Shown: in pieces, positions 1 to 9,585 of the stretch
Layout of the letters: the number at the start of each line of letters is the position of its first letter
Position numbering within the stretch: the stretch's first letter is position 1
Source of the DNA: Acidobacteriota bacterium
GTDB lineage: Bacteria; Acidobacteriota; Blastocatellia; Pyrinomonadales; Pyrinomonadaceae
DNA length: 64,000 nucleotides
Direction: 5' to 3'
NCBI GenBank assembly: GCA_025463125.1
Contig: JAOAPX010000074.1
Span: 1 to 64,000, forward strand
Notes under the pieces: model-generated
The model's input: only the letters and a program-made list of their open reading frames with translations
Told to the model about the DNA's origin: nothing
The model's database searches: none
Program-made: the position numbers and the translations under genes

Positions 1-2105
1 TCGACATTTTCTAAAAATGACGCCAGCGCCGGTTTTTCACCCGTTCCGTCTTCTAAACTCGCGGCGCAGATCATTCCCTGCGATTCGAGCCCGCGCATTT
101 TGCGAGGTTTTAAGTTGGCGACGACGACTACTTTGCGACCGACGAGCGTTTCCGGTTCGTAATATTCGGCTAAACCGGCTAAGATTTGTCGCGGTTTTTC
201 TTCGCCTAAATCTATTTCGAAACGAAGCAGCTTGTCGGCTTTCGGGATGCGCTCGGCGACCTTGATTTCGCCGACGCGAAGCTCGACTTTCAGAAAATCG
301 TCGATTGTAATGAATTGCTCTTCGTTGTTTTGAGCCTGCTCTTCGGTTGGCGGCTGCGGCGACGCTGCCGTCGTTTGATTTTCGGTTGTTTGTTTTTCGG
401 TTGTTTGTTTTTCTGTTTTTTCGGCAGGCTGCTCGCCCGCTCCTGTCTGTTCGCTAATTTCACTCATAACTTTATTTTTATCTATGCGCGGAAAGACGGC
501 TTGCGTTTCGCCGATTTTTGTTCCCGCCTGCAATTCTCCCCATTTTAAATTTTCCGGATTAAACGTCGAAACGTCTCCGCTTAGCCCGATCTGCGAATAA
601 ATTTTCGGCATCGCTTCCGGCATCAACGGGTAAAGCAGAACGCAAAGCCAGCGCAGCGTTTCGGTTGCGCGGTATAAAACGGCGTTCAGCGTTTCGGCTT
701 GATTTTCATCTTTGACAAGTTCCCAGGGCTTTGCGTCGGAAATCATCTTATCTATTCTGGCGATCACCGTCCAGACGGTTTCGAGCGCCTGGCTGAATTC
801 GAAATTGTCGAATCTCCTGATAAATTCGTCGCGCGCGTGTTCGAGAACCGAAACGAGCTCCTGCTCGTCCGGACTGATCCCGGCGCGTTTCGCGTTCAAA
901 TAATTCGGTTCGCTGATTTTCGCTTCCGGGATTTCCCCGCCGCGATATTTCGTTATCATCGAAAGCGTGCGGCTCGACAAATTGCCCAGACCGCTCGCCA
1001 GATCGGCATTTGCCCGCTCGATCAGATTTTCGTAACTGAATTTTCCGTCCTGCCCGAAAACCATTTCGCGCAAAACGAAATAACGAATCGAGTCGACGGA
1101 AAAATGTTTTTGCAGCACGTCTATTTCAATCACGTTTCCGACGGTTTTGCCCATTTTTCGCCCGTCCGCGTCGAGCCACATTCCGTGCGCGTAGACGGTT
1201 TGCGGCAGATTCAGATTCGCCGCGAGCAGAAAAGACCACCAGTAAACCGTGTGAAAACGCAAAATATCTTTGCCGACCAGATGCGTCACGTCGCTCCAGT
1301 ATTTTTCGAAGCCGACGCCGGCTTTTTCAGCATTGCCGTAACCGATTGCCGTCGCGTAATTCGAAAGCGCGTCGAGCCAGACGTACATCACGTGGTTTTC
1401 ATCGCCCGGAACCGGAACGCCCCAGGCGACCGATTTTTTTTCGCGCGAAATCGATAAATCCTGCAAGCCGCTTTTTATAAATGAAACGACTTCGTTGCGC
1501 CTGGCTTCGGGTCGAATGCGGTTCGGGTCTTTTTCGATAATCTTTAAAAGAGTTTCATCGTAATCTGAAAGGCGGAAAAAATAGCTTTCTTCGGAAACCT
1601 TATCGAGCGGTCGTTCGTGAATCTTGCAAAGCGGGACGTCGGAATCTTCCTTTGTGTAATATTCATCTTCGCTTTTGAATTCGGCGCACGGAGCGCAAAA
1701 CCAGCCTTCGTAAAAACCTTTATAAATCGTTTCGTTGCCTTTCGGAGTTTTGTTTTTCGCGATTTCCTGCCAGAGCTTCTGCACGCCTTCATAATGAAAC
1801 GGCTCGGTGGTGCGCATAAAAATATCGTAGCCGCCGTGCGTCGTATCAAGGCGAAAATCGGCGAACATTCTTTTCAGCTCGCCCGAAATATAATCGACCT
1901 GCTGCTTGGGCGTGCGATTATTTTTATCGGCGGCGCGCTGAATGTTTATGCCGTGCTCGTCTGTCCCGGTCAGAAAATACGTGTCGAAACCGCGCTGTTT
2001 TTTATAGCGATTAATGGTATCGGCAACGATCGTCGTGTAGAGATGTCCGAGATGAGGCAGGCTGTTGGCATAATAAATCGGCGTTGTAATGTAAAAGGTT
2101 TTCAT
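1..2105 (-). CDS. metG: Methionyl-tRNA synthetase, C-terminus cut by window edge
   Basis: Charges initiator and elongator tRNA-Met with methionine in the cytoplasm. The reading frame starts at ATG 2105-2103 and stays open to base 1, giving about 700 residues. The N-terminus has the class I signature ITTPIYYANSLPHLGH. A CAPC knuckle followed by CKIH suggests one zinc site of CCCH type. The KMSKS loop reads KMGKT (near base 1150). After the anticodon-binding helices comes a Thr/Glu/Gln-rich linker with a short tandem repeat (about 375-420), then a Trbp111-like tRNA-binding domain starting at VELRVGEIKVAERIPKADK. Only the last residues of that domain are missing. It lies downstream of the M28 peptidase gene, separated by a palindromic element. 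Confidence 0.96.
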   Translation of the reverse strand, partial: MKTFYITTPIYYANSLPHLGHLYTTIVADTINRYKKQRGFDTYFLTGTDEHGINIQRAADKNNRTPKQQVDYISGELKRMFADFRLDTTHGGYDIFMRTTEPFHYEGVQKLWQEIAKNKTPKGNETIYKGFYEGWFCAPCAEFKSEDEYYTKEDSDVPLCKIHERPLDKVSEESYFFRLSDYDETLLKIIEKDPNRIRPEARRNEVVSFIKSGLQDLSISREKKSVAWGVPVPGDENHVMYVWLDALSNYATAIGYGNAEKAGVGFEKYWSDVTHLVGKDILRFHTVYWWSFLLAANLNLPQTVYAHGMWLDADGRKMGKTVGNVIEIDVLQKHFSVDSIRYFVLREMVFGQDGKFSYENLIERANADLASGLGNLSSRTLSMITKYRGGEIPEAKISEPNYLNAKRAGISPDEQELVSVLEHARDEFIRRFDNFEFSQALETVWTVIARIDKMISDAKPWELVKDENQAETLNAVLYRATETLRWLCVLLYPLMPEAMPKIYSQIGLSGDVSTFNPENLKWGELQAGTKIGETQAVFPRIDKNKVMSEISEQTGAGEQPAEKTEKQTTEKQTTENQTTAASPQPPTEEQAQNNEEQFITIDDFLKVELRVGEIKVAERIPKADKLLRFEIDLGEEKPRQILAGLAEYYEPETLVGRKVVVVANLKPRKMRGLESQGMICAASLEDGTGEKPALASFLENV

Positions 2106-2120
2106 AAATCAGACATTTAA

Positions 2121-2198
2121 AACCACAGATTAACACAGAAGATGAACCCTGATTAAATAATACATAAAATCCGTGTTTATCCGCGTCCGTCTGTGGTT
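2121..2198. repeat. Imperfect palindromic intergenic element
   Basis: The 9-base arms aaccacaga (2121-2129) and tctgtggtt (2190-2198) are perfect inverted repeats, with a second inner pair aacac/gtgtt (2132-2136 and 2173-2177). The 78-base unit fills most of the gap between the M28 peptidase stop and metG. It has no T-run typical of a terminator. It resembles dispersed palindromic repeats of bacterial intergenic regions; similar-sized elements occur at 7891-7961 and 13319-13389. Confidence 0.6.
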
Positions 2199-2231
2199 AT
2201 TTTTTACTGTAACTTTTCCCGGGATTTTTAT

Positions 2232-3893
2232 TTACTTTCTGTCCGGCTGCGCCCGCGCAAATTCGTCGGACGGTTTATATGCAGGCAGCTTCGGCGCGTT
2301 TGACGCTTTCAAACCGATCGCCAACGAAATGTCGAGCATTTGCGTCATCCCGTCAAAACGCCATTCGTCGCGAAACTCGTCGGACGGCTGGTGATAATGC
2401 TTCTGATTGAACTCGGAAAATAATTTTTCACTGAAATCTTTCGTTTTGCCGACGTATTCGTCGCCGTTCCGTATGCTCAGAGCCGGTACGCCCATTTTCG
2501 CGAACGGAAAATGATCCGAGCGGAAAAACGAGCCCTGCTCGGGGTGAGCGTCGGGCACATAAGTCATATTTCTTTCTTTGAGCACATCGTTGACAAACGG
2601 TTCGAGGCTCGAACGCTCGGATCCGAGAGCGCCGTAATTGGTCGTCAAGCCGTAAAAATTGCCGCCGTCGATATTAATGTTCGCCGCCGTTTTCGTTAAC
2701 GGAAAGACGGGTTTTTCGGCATACCATTCAGCGCCCAAAAGCCCCTGTTCTTCGGCGGTCGTAAATAAAAACACCTGCGAGCGTTTCGGCTGTTCCCGCG
2801 CGGGCAGTTTCGTAAACGCTTCAGCAAGCGCGAGAACCTGCGCGATGCCGGAGGCGTTATCCAGCGCGCCGTTGTAAATCGAATCGCCTTTTTCGTTCGG
2901 CGCGCCGACGCCTAAATGATCCCAGTGCGCCGTGTAAACAACGTATTCGTCTTTCAAATTCGAATCGCTTCCCTGCCAGACGCCGACGACGTTATTAGAA
3001 TCAAGCCGTTTAAGCTCGCTGCCAATGTCGATTTTCGCCGTCAAACCTAATTTAACCGGCTGAAAGTTTCTGGATTTCGCGGCTTCGCGCAGCTGATCGA
3101 GATTTTTTCCGGCTTGCGCGAAAACTTTCCGCGCCGTGTCCTCGGTCATCCACGAACGCATCTGCAAAAACGGCGTTTTGCTTTCCGGCGTTTGCGCGAT
3201 ATCGAAACGCCAGCTGCCGTTTGAAGTGCGCACGACGTTCCAGCCGTAACCGGCGCTTTCGGTCGTGTGAATCAAAATCACGCCCGCCGCGCCTTTTCGC
3301 GCCGCTTCTTCGAATTTATAAGTCCAGCGCCCGTAATAAGTCAGAGCCTTTGCCCCGAAAAGATTCGGTTCCGCGGCGGTCGCGGGCGGATCGTTGACCA
3401 TCATTACTAAGATCTTGCCACGGTAATCAGCCGCGTCGCCCTTGTAATCGTTCCATTTCTGTTCGGGCGCATCGATCCCGTAACCGACGTAAACGAGCTC
3501 GGCGTTTAAATTGACGTTTTCTTTTTGCGCTCCGGTAAAAGCGACGAATTCATCGGCAAATTTGTATGAAGCGCTTGTATTGTTGCCGGAAATATTCAAG
3601 GTCGTGTTCGGATTCGCTTTGACGGCGACCAGCGAAACGGGCTGAAAGTACGAACCGTTGTTTCCGGGTTTAACGCCGATCATTTCGAGTTGATTGGCGA
3701 TGTATTTCGCCGCCAGCTCGCCGCCTCGCGAACCGGGCGCGCGTCCTTCGAAACCGTCGTCGGACAAAAATTTAACGGTTGATTTCAGTTTTTCCTCGCT
3801 GAAAAGCGAAGTGTATTTTCCGCTCGTTTGCGCGTAATTCAGCGTTGAAGAAAAAAGCGTCAGCAGCAAAATTGAAAATAATTTTTTATTCAT
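2232..3893 (-). CDS. Secreted M28 family zinc aminopeptidase
   Basis: Predicted exported metallopeptidase that removes N-terminal residues from peptides. Residues 1-22 are a signal peptide ending near NYAQT. A PA-type inserted domain spans roughly residues 130-290. The co-catalytic zinc motifs are in order: AHWDHLG (about 322), DNASG (about 341), the general-base Glu in TAEEQG (about 381), NIDGG (about 409) and HYHQPSDEF (about 499). At 553 residues it fits M28 proteins with a PA insertion. It follows folE by 36 bases on the same strand and may be cotranscribed with larC-folE. Substrate specificity cannot be read from sequence. Confidence 0.93.
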   Translation of the reverse strand: MNKKLFSILLLTLFSSTLNYAQTSGKYTSLFSEEKLKSTVKFLSDDGFEGRAPGSRGGELAAKYIANQLEMIGVKPGNNGSYFQPVSLVAVKANPNTTLNISGNNTSASYKFADEFVAFTGAQKENVNLNAELVYVGYGIDAPEQKWNDYKGDAADYRGKILVMMVNDPPATAAEPNLFGAKALTYYGRWTYKFEEAARKGAAGVILIHTTESAGYGWNVVRTSNGSWRFDIAQTPESKTPFLQMRSWMTEDTARKVFAQAGKNLDQLREAAKSRNFQPVKLGLTAKIDIGSELKRLDSNNVVGVWQGSDSNLKDEYVVYTAHWDHLGVGAPNEKGDSIYNGALDNASGIAQVLALAEAFTKLPAREQPKRSQVFLFTTAEEQGLLGAEWYAEKPVFPLTKTAANINIDGGNFYGLTTNYGALGSERSSLEPFVNDVLKERNMTYVPDAHPEQGSFFRSDHFPFAKMGVPALSIRNGDEYVGKTKDFSEKLFSEFNQKHYHQPSDEFRDEWRFDGMTQMLDISLAIGLKASNAPKLPAYKPSDEFARAQPDRK

Positions 3894-3929
3894 TAATTTG
3901 TCCTCAATCCTTTTTCGATTCTTGATTCA

Positions 3930-4511
3930 TCACCCCTTGATTAAACTCATCGCTTCGGCGCGGGTTCGCGCATCCGAGCGAAATCCGCCCAAAACGCTGG
4001 AAGTTATGGTTTTGGCGCCCGGTTTTTTCACTCCGCGCAGAGTCATACAGGTATGTTCGGCTTCCATTACGACCATCACGCCGAGCGGCTGGAGCTCATC
4101 GAAAAGAGTCTGCGCGATCTGCTGCGTCAGGCGTTCCTGAACCTGCAGCCGGCGAGCGAAAATTTCGGCGATCCGCGCGAGTTTGGAAAGTCCTACGATG
4201 CGCCCGCCTTTCGGAATGTATGCGATGTGGACTTTTCCGACAAACGGCGCCAGATGATGCTCGCACACCGAAGCGATCGAAATATCCTTGACGATCACCA
4301 TTTCGTCGTGCGAATCGCCCGGCAGCGGAACGATGTGTTCAGCCGCGTTTTCCCACATTCCTTCGGTCAGTTCGGCGTAAAAGTCAGCTACGCGTTCCGG
4401 AGTTTTCAGCAAACCTTCTCTTTCCGGGTCTTCGCCCATTCCTTCGAGCATCAAACGAACGCCCCGCGCGATTTTCTCTAAATCGACCTTTTTATCTTGT
4501 TGTGTAACCAA
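3930..4511 (-). CDS. folE: GTP cyclohydrolase I
   Basis: Converts GTP to 7,8-dihydroneopterin triphosphate, the first step of tetrahydrofolate (and possibly pterin or queuosine) synthesis. Of 193 residues, the zinc site is visible as CEHH (about residue 83) and the Cys in EHTCMTLRG (about 153). GLSKLARI and QERLTQQIA are family signatures. The start is TTG at 4511-4509: it is preceded by an AAGGAA ribosome-binding site 8 bases upstream, and the next in-frame ATG would remove conserved sequence. It lies 14 bases after larC and 36 bases before the M28 peptidase, so a shared transcript is likely. Confidence 0.97.
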   Translation of the reverse strand: MVTQQDKKVDLEKIARGVRLMLEGMGEDPEREGLLKTPERVADFYAELTEGMWENAAEHIVPLPGDSHDEMVIVKDISIASVCEHHLAPFVGKVHIAYIPKGGRIVGLSKLARIAEIFARRLQVQERLTQQIAQTLFDELQPLGVMVVMEAEHTCMTLRGVKKPGAKTITSSVLGGFRSDARTRAEAMSLIKG

Positions 4512-4525
4512 TTTATTTTCCTTCT

Positions 4526-5785
4526 TTAAATTCCTGATTTTTCAATTATAATTTTTTCTATTTCTCTGAGCGGAATGTTAAATTTTATCGCAATTTCACG
4601 CAATTGGTCATATTCGGGTTTCGCATTAACCGTTTTTCCGTCGTATTTAGCGATTTTAACATCAATCTCGCCGAATTCGGTTTCAACTTTAATAATTTCA
4701 CGCTCGAGGCAGCTTCTTTCAATTTTCGTAACGCGAACGCCGAGCGTGGAAGTTTCTTTATAAAGCATTTCGGTCAAAGCAGCTTTTTCGTCTTCGCCGC
4801 ACAAAATCGAAATCATTGTTGCGGGTCGGTTTTTCTTCATCTGAATCGGCGTAAACCAGCAATCGAAAGCGCCGAATTCAAACGCGCGCTCCATCACGAA
4901 GCCCAGAATCTGCGGCGACAAATCGTCGATATTCGTTTCGAGCAAAGTTAAAAACTGAGCCGCGGTTTTTGAACTTTGCTCGCCTTTTAAACTCTGCTCG
5001 CTTTTTAATTCGTGTTCCCGCGTGTTTATCTGCGGATTATTTTCTTTGCTCGAATTTGTTTTCGCCTCGGCGGTTTCGCCGACGATTAGACGCAAAACGT
5101 TCGGAAAATCTTTATATTCGCGAGTTCCCGCGCCGTACGCGGTTTTTTCGACGATCATTTCGGGAATCGTTCCGAACTGCTCGCAAACGGTCGCGATGAT
5201 CGCCGCGCCGGTCGGCGTGATCAATTCGCCTTCGATTTCGGTCGAATAAATCGGTGCGCCCTGCAAAAGCTCGGCGACCGCCGGCGGCGGAACCGGAAAT
5301 GTTCCGTGAGCCATTTTCGCGAATCCGCTGCCGACGTGAATTTTCGAACAGGCGAATTTTTCGATTCCGAGCATTTCAAAACCGATGCATGCGCCGACGA
5401 CATCGATAATCGCGTCCATCGCGCCGACTTCGTGAAAGTGAACTTTTTTCACGTCGATTCCGTGAATTTTCGCTTCTGCTTCGGCAAGTTTCGTAAAAAT
5501 CTCGATCGCGCGTTTTTTGATCGAATCCGACAAATCCGAATCGTTTATTATTTTTTCGATCGTGTGCAGATGCCTGTGCGCGTGTTCGTGCGGAACTTTG
5601 ACATCGGCGTGAACGGCTGAAATTCCCGATTTATCTACGGTTTTCACTTCAACGGCGAAATCGGAAATATTTAATAATTTTATACGTTCGATTAATTCGT
5701 TTTCATTAACGCCGAGCGCGATAAGCGCGCCGAGAATCATATTCCCGCTCGCGCCGGCAAAACAATCAAAATAAAGTGTTTTCAT
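4526..5785 (-). CDS. larC: LarC-type nickel-pincer cofactor insertion protein
   Basis: LarC is a CTP-dependent cyclometallase that inserts nickel into the pyridinium pincer cofactor used by lactate racemase and related LarA-like epimerases. The protein starts MKTLYFDCFAGASGNM; the frame is open 12 codons further upstream to 5821, but ATG 5785 matches the family N-terminus. A His-rich stretch EHAHRHLHTIEK (about 80) and a Glu/Ser/Lys-rich linker between the LarC1 and LarC2 halves (about 255-285) are visible. It is one continuous ORF, unlike the frameshifted lactobacillal larC. No larA, larB or larE lies in this window, so the client enzyme is unknown. Confidence 0.92.
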   Translation of the reverse strand: MKTLYFDCFAGASGNMILGALIALGVNENELIERIKLLNISDFAVEVKTVDKSGISAVHADVKVPHEHAHRHLHTIEKIINDSDLSDSIKKRAIEIFTKLAEAEAKIHGIDVKKVHFHEVGAMDAIIDVVGACIGFEMLGIEKFACSKIHVGSGFAKMAHGTFPVPPPAVAELLQGAPIYSTEIEGELITPTGAAIIATVCEQFGTIPEMIVEKTAYGAGTREYKDFPNVLRLIVGETAEAKTNSSKENNPQINTREHELKSEQSLKGEQSSKTAAQFLTLLETNIDDLSPQILGFVMERAFEFGAFDCWFTPIQMKKNRPATMISILCGEDEKAALTEMLYKETSTLGVRVTKIERSCLEREIIKVETEFGEIDVKIAKYDGKTVNAKPEYDQLREIAIKFNIPLREIEKIIIEKSGI

Positions 5786-5869
5786 CAGTAAAAGTCTAAA
5801 TTTCAAACAGGCAAAGGTCAAAGCGCCGGTTTCGTTCTTTGGCGATTCATTGTTATACTTTGATTTTTT

Positions 5870-7885
5870 ATGAATCTAAGCCAGTTACAACATTCTTTAC
5901 GAGAAAAGGTTATTGAAACCGCCAACGCCAGTTTCGGCATCGAGCTCGAACAAATCGCCGCCGAAGTTCCGCCGAAAACCGAGCTCGGCGATTTGGCTTT
6001 CCCCGTCGCTTTCGAACTCGCCAAGCGCATAAAACAAGCTACCGGCGAAAAGAAAAATCCGCGCGAAATTGCCGAAAACTTAAAATCGGCGCTCGAATCT
6101 TTCGACTTCATCGAAAAAGTCGAAGTCGCCGGCGCCGGTTATTTAAATGTTTTTTACAATCGCGCGAGCTTTTTATCCGGCGTTCCAAACGCCGAGCCTT
6201 TGCCGAAACTCAAGCTTTCCCGCGATGAAAATTCCGTAAAAGTCTGCGTCGAGCACACTTCCGTTAACCCGAACAAAGCGGCGCATATCGGTCATATCCG
6301 CAATTCGATTATGGGCGACACGTTCATGCGGATTTTGCGGGCGAACGGTCAGCGCGTCGAAACGCAGAATTACATCGATAATACGGGCGTTCAGGTCGCT
6401 GACGTTGTAATCGGTTTTATTTACGTTGAAAAATTGACGCTCGCCGAAATCGTCGAACTCGATAAAAAGCTGCTCGCCGAAAACAAAACTTTTGATTATT
6501 ACTGCTGGGATTTGTACGCGAAAGTCGGGCAGGAATACCAGCGCGACGAGGAATTAAAAGCGAAACGCGCCGAAGTTCTTCATTTGGTAGAAGAAGGCGG
6601 AAACGAAACGTCCGAGCTCGCCGATTACGTCGTTCTGCGCAACGTGCAGAGCATTATCGCGACGATGGAGCGTCTTTCGATTCGCTACGATTTGCTGCCG
6701 CGCGAATCCGACATCCTGCATCTTCATTTCTGGAAAAAAGCTTTTGAAAAAATGAAAGAGATCGGCGTGATTCATCTCGAAAAGGAAGGCAAAAACGCAG
6801 GCTGCTGGGTGATGCCGGTCGATTCGCACACGGGCAGCGACGAGCACGAAGCAGATAAGATTCTCGTTCGCTCAAACGGAACCGTGACATATACGGGCAA
6901 AGACATCGCTTATCAAATGTGGAAGCTCGGGCTGCTCGGTCTCGATTTTTATTACGAGCTTTTTCATACTTACGGCGACGGCAAAGAAGTTTGGGCGACA
7001 ACCAGCGAAAAGCCCGAAAAAGCCGCGCGCAATCCGGCTTTCGGCAGCGGCGAAAAAGTCTACAACGTGATCGATTCGCGCCAGTCTTACCCGCAGGAAG
7101 TCGTCAAAAAAGGCGTTTCGTTGATCGCGCCGGAACGAGGCGAACAAGCGAGCGTTCATTTAAGCTATGAAATGGTTGCGCTTTCGCCTGCCGCGGCTGA
7201 AGAATTGGGTTTCGAGCTGACCGAAGAAGACCGCAAACGACCGTTTATCGAAATGAGCGGGCGCAAAGGTTTGGGAGTTAAAGCCGACGATTTGATTACG
7301 CGTCTCGAAGCGAACGCCCTTGAAGAAGTCAAAAAACGTCACGCCGATTTGCCGGAAGAAGAGCAAATAAAAACCGCTCACATAATCGCCGTCGGGGCTC
7401 TGCGTTATTTTCTCTTAAAATTTACGCGCAACACGATTATCGTTTTCGACTTCAAAGAAGCGCTTTCTTTTGAAGGCGAAACCGGCATTTTTTGCCAGTA
7501 TTCGGCGGTTCGCGCAAATTCAATTTTCAGGAAACTTCAGGAAACCGATTTGCAAACGGCGACGAAAACGGTTTTAGACGAAACGGAAAAAGTTGCAGGA
7601 GTTTTCAATTCGGAAATCGGCAACGAAATCTGGTCGCTTTTAACGCTTGCATCAAGGCTCGAAGAAACCGTCGCCCAAGCCGCGACGGCAAACGAACCGG
7701 CGATCTTAGCGAAATACGCGTTTAATTTGTCGAAAGCGTTTAATTTGTTTTATCACAATCATCGTATTGTCGCCGAAGAAAACGCGGTCAAACGCGCCGT
7801 TTTAATTATCATCGCCGATGCGGCGCGCCGCGCCTTAACATCGGCTTTAAACACAATGGGAATCGAAGTTCCGGAAAGAATGTGA
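5870..7885 (+). CDS. argS: Arginyl-tRNA synthetase
   Basis: Ligates arginine to tRNA-Arg in the cytoplasm. The protein has 671 residues, longer than the usual 550-590. An N-terminal additional domain spans about residues 1-115. The HIGH motif lies in HTSVNPNKAAHIGH (about residues 129-142), and the second class I motif reads EMSGRKGLGVKADDL (about 461). A DALR-type anticodon-binding domain forms the C-terminus, ending in NTMGIEVPERM. The extra length sits mainly before the second motif (about residues 370-450). It is divergent from larC with 84 bases between starts, which must hold both promoters. No strong Shine-Dalgarno sequence is seen. Confidence 0.97.
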   Translation: MNLSQLQHSLREKVIETANASFGIELEQIAAEVPPKTELGDLAFPVAFELAKRIKQATGEKKNPREIAENLKSALESFDFIEKVEVAGAGYLNVFYNRASFLSGVPNAEPLPKLKLSRDENSVKVCVEHTSVNPNKAAHIGHIRNSIMGDTFMRILRANGQRVETQNYIDNTGVQVADVVIGFIYVEKLTLAEIVELDKKLLAENKTFDYYCWDLYAKVGQEYQRDEELKAKRAEVLHLVEEGGNETSELADYVVLRNVQSIIATMERLSIRYDLLPRESDILHLHFWKKAFEKMKEIGVIHLEKEGKNAGCWVMPVDSHTGSDEHEADKILVRSNGTVTYTGKDIAYQMWKLGLLGLDFYYELFHTYGDGKEVWATTSEKPEKAARNPAFGSGEKVYNVIDSRQSYPQEVVKKGVSLIAPERGEQASVHLSYEMVALSPAAAEELGFELTEEDRKRPFIEMSGRKGLGVKADDLITRLEANALEEVKKRHADLPEEEQIKTAHIIAVGALRYFLLKFTRNTIIVFDFKEALSFEGETGIFCQYSAVRANSIFRKLQETDLQTATKTVLDETEKVAGVFNSEIGNEIWSLLTLASRLEETVAQAATANEPAILAKYAFNLSKAFNLFYHNHRIVAEENAVKRAVLIIIADAARRALTSALNTMGIEVPERM

Positions 7886-7890
7886 GAAAA

Positions 7891-7961
7891 AGATGTCGGA
7901 TGTCAGTATCGGAAACAAAAACCGGTTTTCACTAGTATCTAACATCTGACATCCGACATCT
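7891..7961. repeat. Perfect 16-base inverted repeat element
   Basis: The arms agatgtcggatgtcag (7891-7906) and ctgacatccgacatct (7946-7961) are exact reverse complements around a 39-base loop, which itself holds the self-complementary aaaaccggtttt. It sits 5 bases after the argS stop and 28 bases before the DAHP synthase start. No T-run follows, so it is better read as a dispersed palindromic element than as a canonical terminator, although it could still attenuate transcription or stabilise the argS 3' end. Confidence 0.75.
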
Positions 7962-7989
7962 TCGAAAATTTCAGCAAGAAAAAAAATAT

Positions 7990-9021
7990 ATGTTAATTGT
8001 AATGAAAGCCGATGCGGTGCAGGAAGATATCGACCGCGTTTTGGAAGTAATAGAAAAACTCGGATTCCGACCGCACGCAATGCCGGGCGCGAGCCGAACG
8101 GCAATCGGGATTACGGGCAATAACGGCTCGGTCGATCCGGCGCATTTTGAAAATCTTTCGGGCGTAGCCGAAGCGATTCGCGTGACAAAGCCTTATAAGC
8201 TTATTTCAAAGGACTTGCGCCCGGAAAAATCCGTTATAAAAATCGGAAATTCTTCGATCGGCGGCGACGAACTGGCAATCATCGCCGGTCCGTGCGCCAT
8301 CGAAACGCAGGAACAGGTTTTTAAGGTCGCCGAAGCGGTGGCAAAAAGCGGCGCGAAATTCTTTCGCGGCGGCGCGTTCAAACCGCGCACATCGCCTTAC
8401 GCTTTTCAGGGCAAAGGCGAAGACGGTTTGAAAATTATGGCTGAAGTTCGCGAACGATACGGCTTGAACATCGTGACCGAAGCGATGGACGAGCGCGGCG
8501 TCGATCTCGTCGAAAAATACGGCGACTGCATCCAGATCGGCGCGCGCAATATGCAGAACTTTTCGCTTTTAAAATACGTCGGGCAAACGCGCAAACCGGT
8601 TTTGTTAAAACGCGGGCTTTCGGCAACGCTCGATGAATTTCTGCTCGCCGCCGAATATATTATGGCGGAGGGAAATTACGATGTGATTTTATGCGAGCGC
8701 GGCATCAGAACCTTCGCCGATCACGCGCGCAACACGATGGATTTATCGATCGTCCCGGCGGTTAATCGCCTGACGCATCTGCCGATTATCATCGATCCTT
8801 CGCACGGAACCGGAAGAAATTATATGGTCAACCCGCTCGCTCGCGCAGGCGTCGCGGTCGGAGCCGACGGCTTGATTATCGAAGTGCATCCGTGCCCGGA
8901 AGAAGCTCTGTGCGACGGCGCGCAGGCTTTAACGCTCGATCAATACGCGGAACTTTACGCGCAGGTCAACGCGATTCACGAAATTTTGGCGAAAGAAGAA
9001 ATGAGTATCGCCGTTTCTTAA
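7990..9021 (+). CDS. aroF: 3-deoxy-7-phosphoheptulonate (DAHP) synthase, type I-beta
   Basis: Condenses phosphoenolpyruvate and erythrose 4-phosphate, the first step of the shikimate pathway. Residues 1-70 form a ferredoxin-like N-terminal domain, known in Thermotoga-type enzymes as an aromatic amino acid feedback site. The TIM barrel follows, with IIAGPCAIE (about residues 96-104), [14 protein letters not shown], the KRGLSAT motif, DPSHGTGR and [14 protein letters not shown]; the Cys, His, Glu and Asp metal ligands lie in these motifs. At 343 residues it matches the family. It is followed by a strong hairpin terminator, so transcription seems to end here. Confidence 0.96.
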   Translation: MLIVMKADAVQEDIDRVLEVIEKLGFRPHAMPGASRTAIGITGNNGSVDPAHFENLSGVAEAIRVTKPYKLISKDLRPEKSVIKIGNSSIGGDELAIIAGPCAIETQEQVFKVAEAVAKSGAKFFRGGAFKPRTSPYAFQGKGEDGLKIMAEVRERYGLNIVTEAMDERGVDLVEKYGDCIQIGARNMQNFSLLKYVGQTRKPVLLKRGLSATLDEFLLAAEYIMAEGNYDVILCERGIRTFADHARNTMDLSIVPAVNRLTHLPIIIDPSHGTGRNYMVNPLARAGVAVGADGLIIEVHPCPEEALCDGAQALTLDQYAELYAQVNAIHEILAKEEMSIAVS

Positions 9022-9055
9022 ATCGGTAAAATTTCCCTTTAACGGTTAAATAAAA

Positions 9056-9088
9056 AATCCGCGCTCATTCCCGAAATGAGCGCGGATT
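9056..9088. terminator. Rho-independent terminator, bidirectional
   Basis: A perfect 14-base-pair stem (9056-9069 with 9075-9088) has a 5-base loop and is followed by cgtttttcgttttg. A run of A on the left side gives a U-run on the minus strand too. It separates the plus-strand DAHP synthase from the convergent minus-strand gene that ends at 9111. Confidence 0.9.
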
Positions 9089-9110
9089 CGTTTTTCGTTT
9101 TGCCTATTGC

Positions 9111-9515
9111 CTATTTTGCCAAACGAAGTTTGAAAAAACCGTAAAACTGTAGATAGCAGCTCAGCATAGTCGTGACGATTAAAAGTGTCATCGGCAGGAA
9201 ACGAAATGTTTCCGGCAGCACGACGCCCAGAGTTTGCTTGAACATATAGCCAGCCAGAACCGCGAAAATAACAATAAAGGTTCTGCCTAAAAGCCAGTTG
9301 CCGAACGGCTCTCTGTTGTTGGCTATTAAAACATACGGCAAGATTAACAACATCAGAAGCGTCGTTAATAATAAAACCGTATCGAGTGTAAACGCCCCAA
9401 AGTTTTGCCCGAATTCGACCGCTAAAAAGAACAGCACAAAAGTCGTATCGACTACAAATCCTTTGTCACAATTCGTTTCCGCCTCTATTGATTCAACGCG
9501 CGCAAATGGCTTCAT
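9111..9515 (-). CDS. Small membrane protein of unknown function
   Basis: A 134-residue protein with no recognised family. Three hydrophobic segments are visible: about residues 43-65 (rich in Leu, TVLLLTTLLMLLILPYVLI), about 79-95 (TFIVIFAVLAGYMF) and about 107-127. The first 40 residues are only moderately hydrophobic, and the C-terminus is short and basic (KLRLAK). It lies 70 bases downstream of the XRE regulator gene and is probably on the same transcript. The context suggests it belongs to the regulator's unit, but nothing in the sequence gives a role. Confidence 0.7.
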   Translation of the reverse strand: MKPFARVESIEAETNCDKGFVVDTTFVLFFLAVEFGQNFGAFTLDTVLLLTTLLMLLILPYVLIANNREPFGNWLLGRTFIVIFAVLAGYMFKQTLGVVLPETFRFLPMTLLIVTTMLSCYLQFYGFFKLRLAK

Positions 9516-9585
9516 ATATTTTCATTTGTATGGAATTCAAACACTAAAAATCATGCCTCAGCTTCCAGCAATTTTAATGCCTGAA

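Noticed and set aside
699-1457. 252-codon plus-strand ORF inside metG
   Set aside because: Antisense to clearly conserved MetRS sequence; no recognisable domain.
5818-6111. 97-codon minus-strand ORF over the argS start
   Set aside because: Antisense to argS, and the larC start was better supported at 5785.
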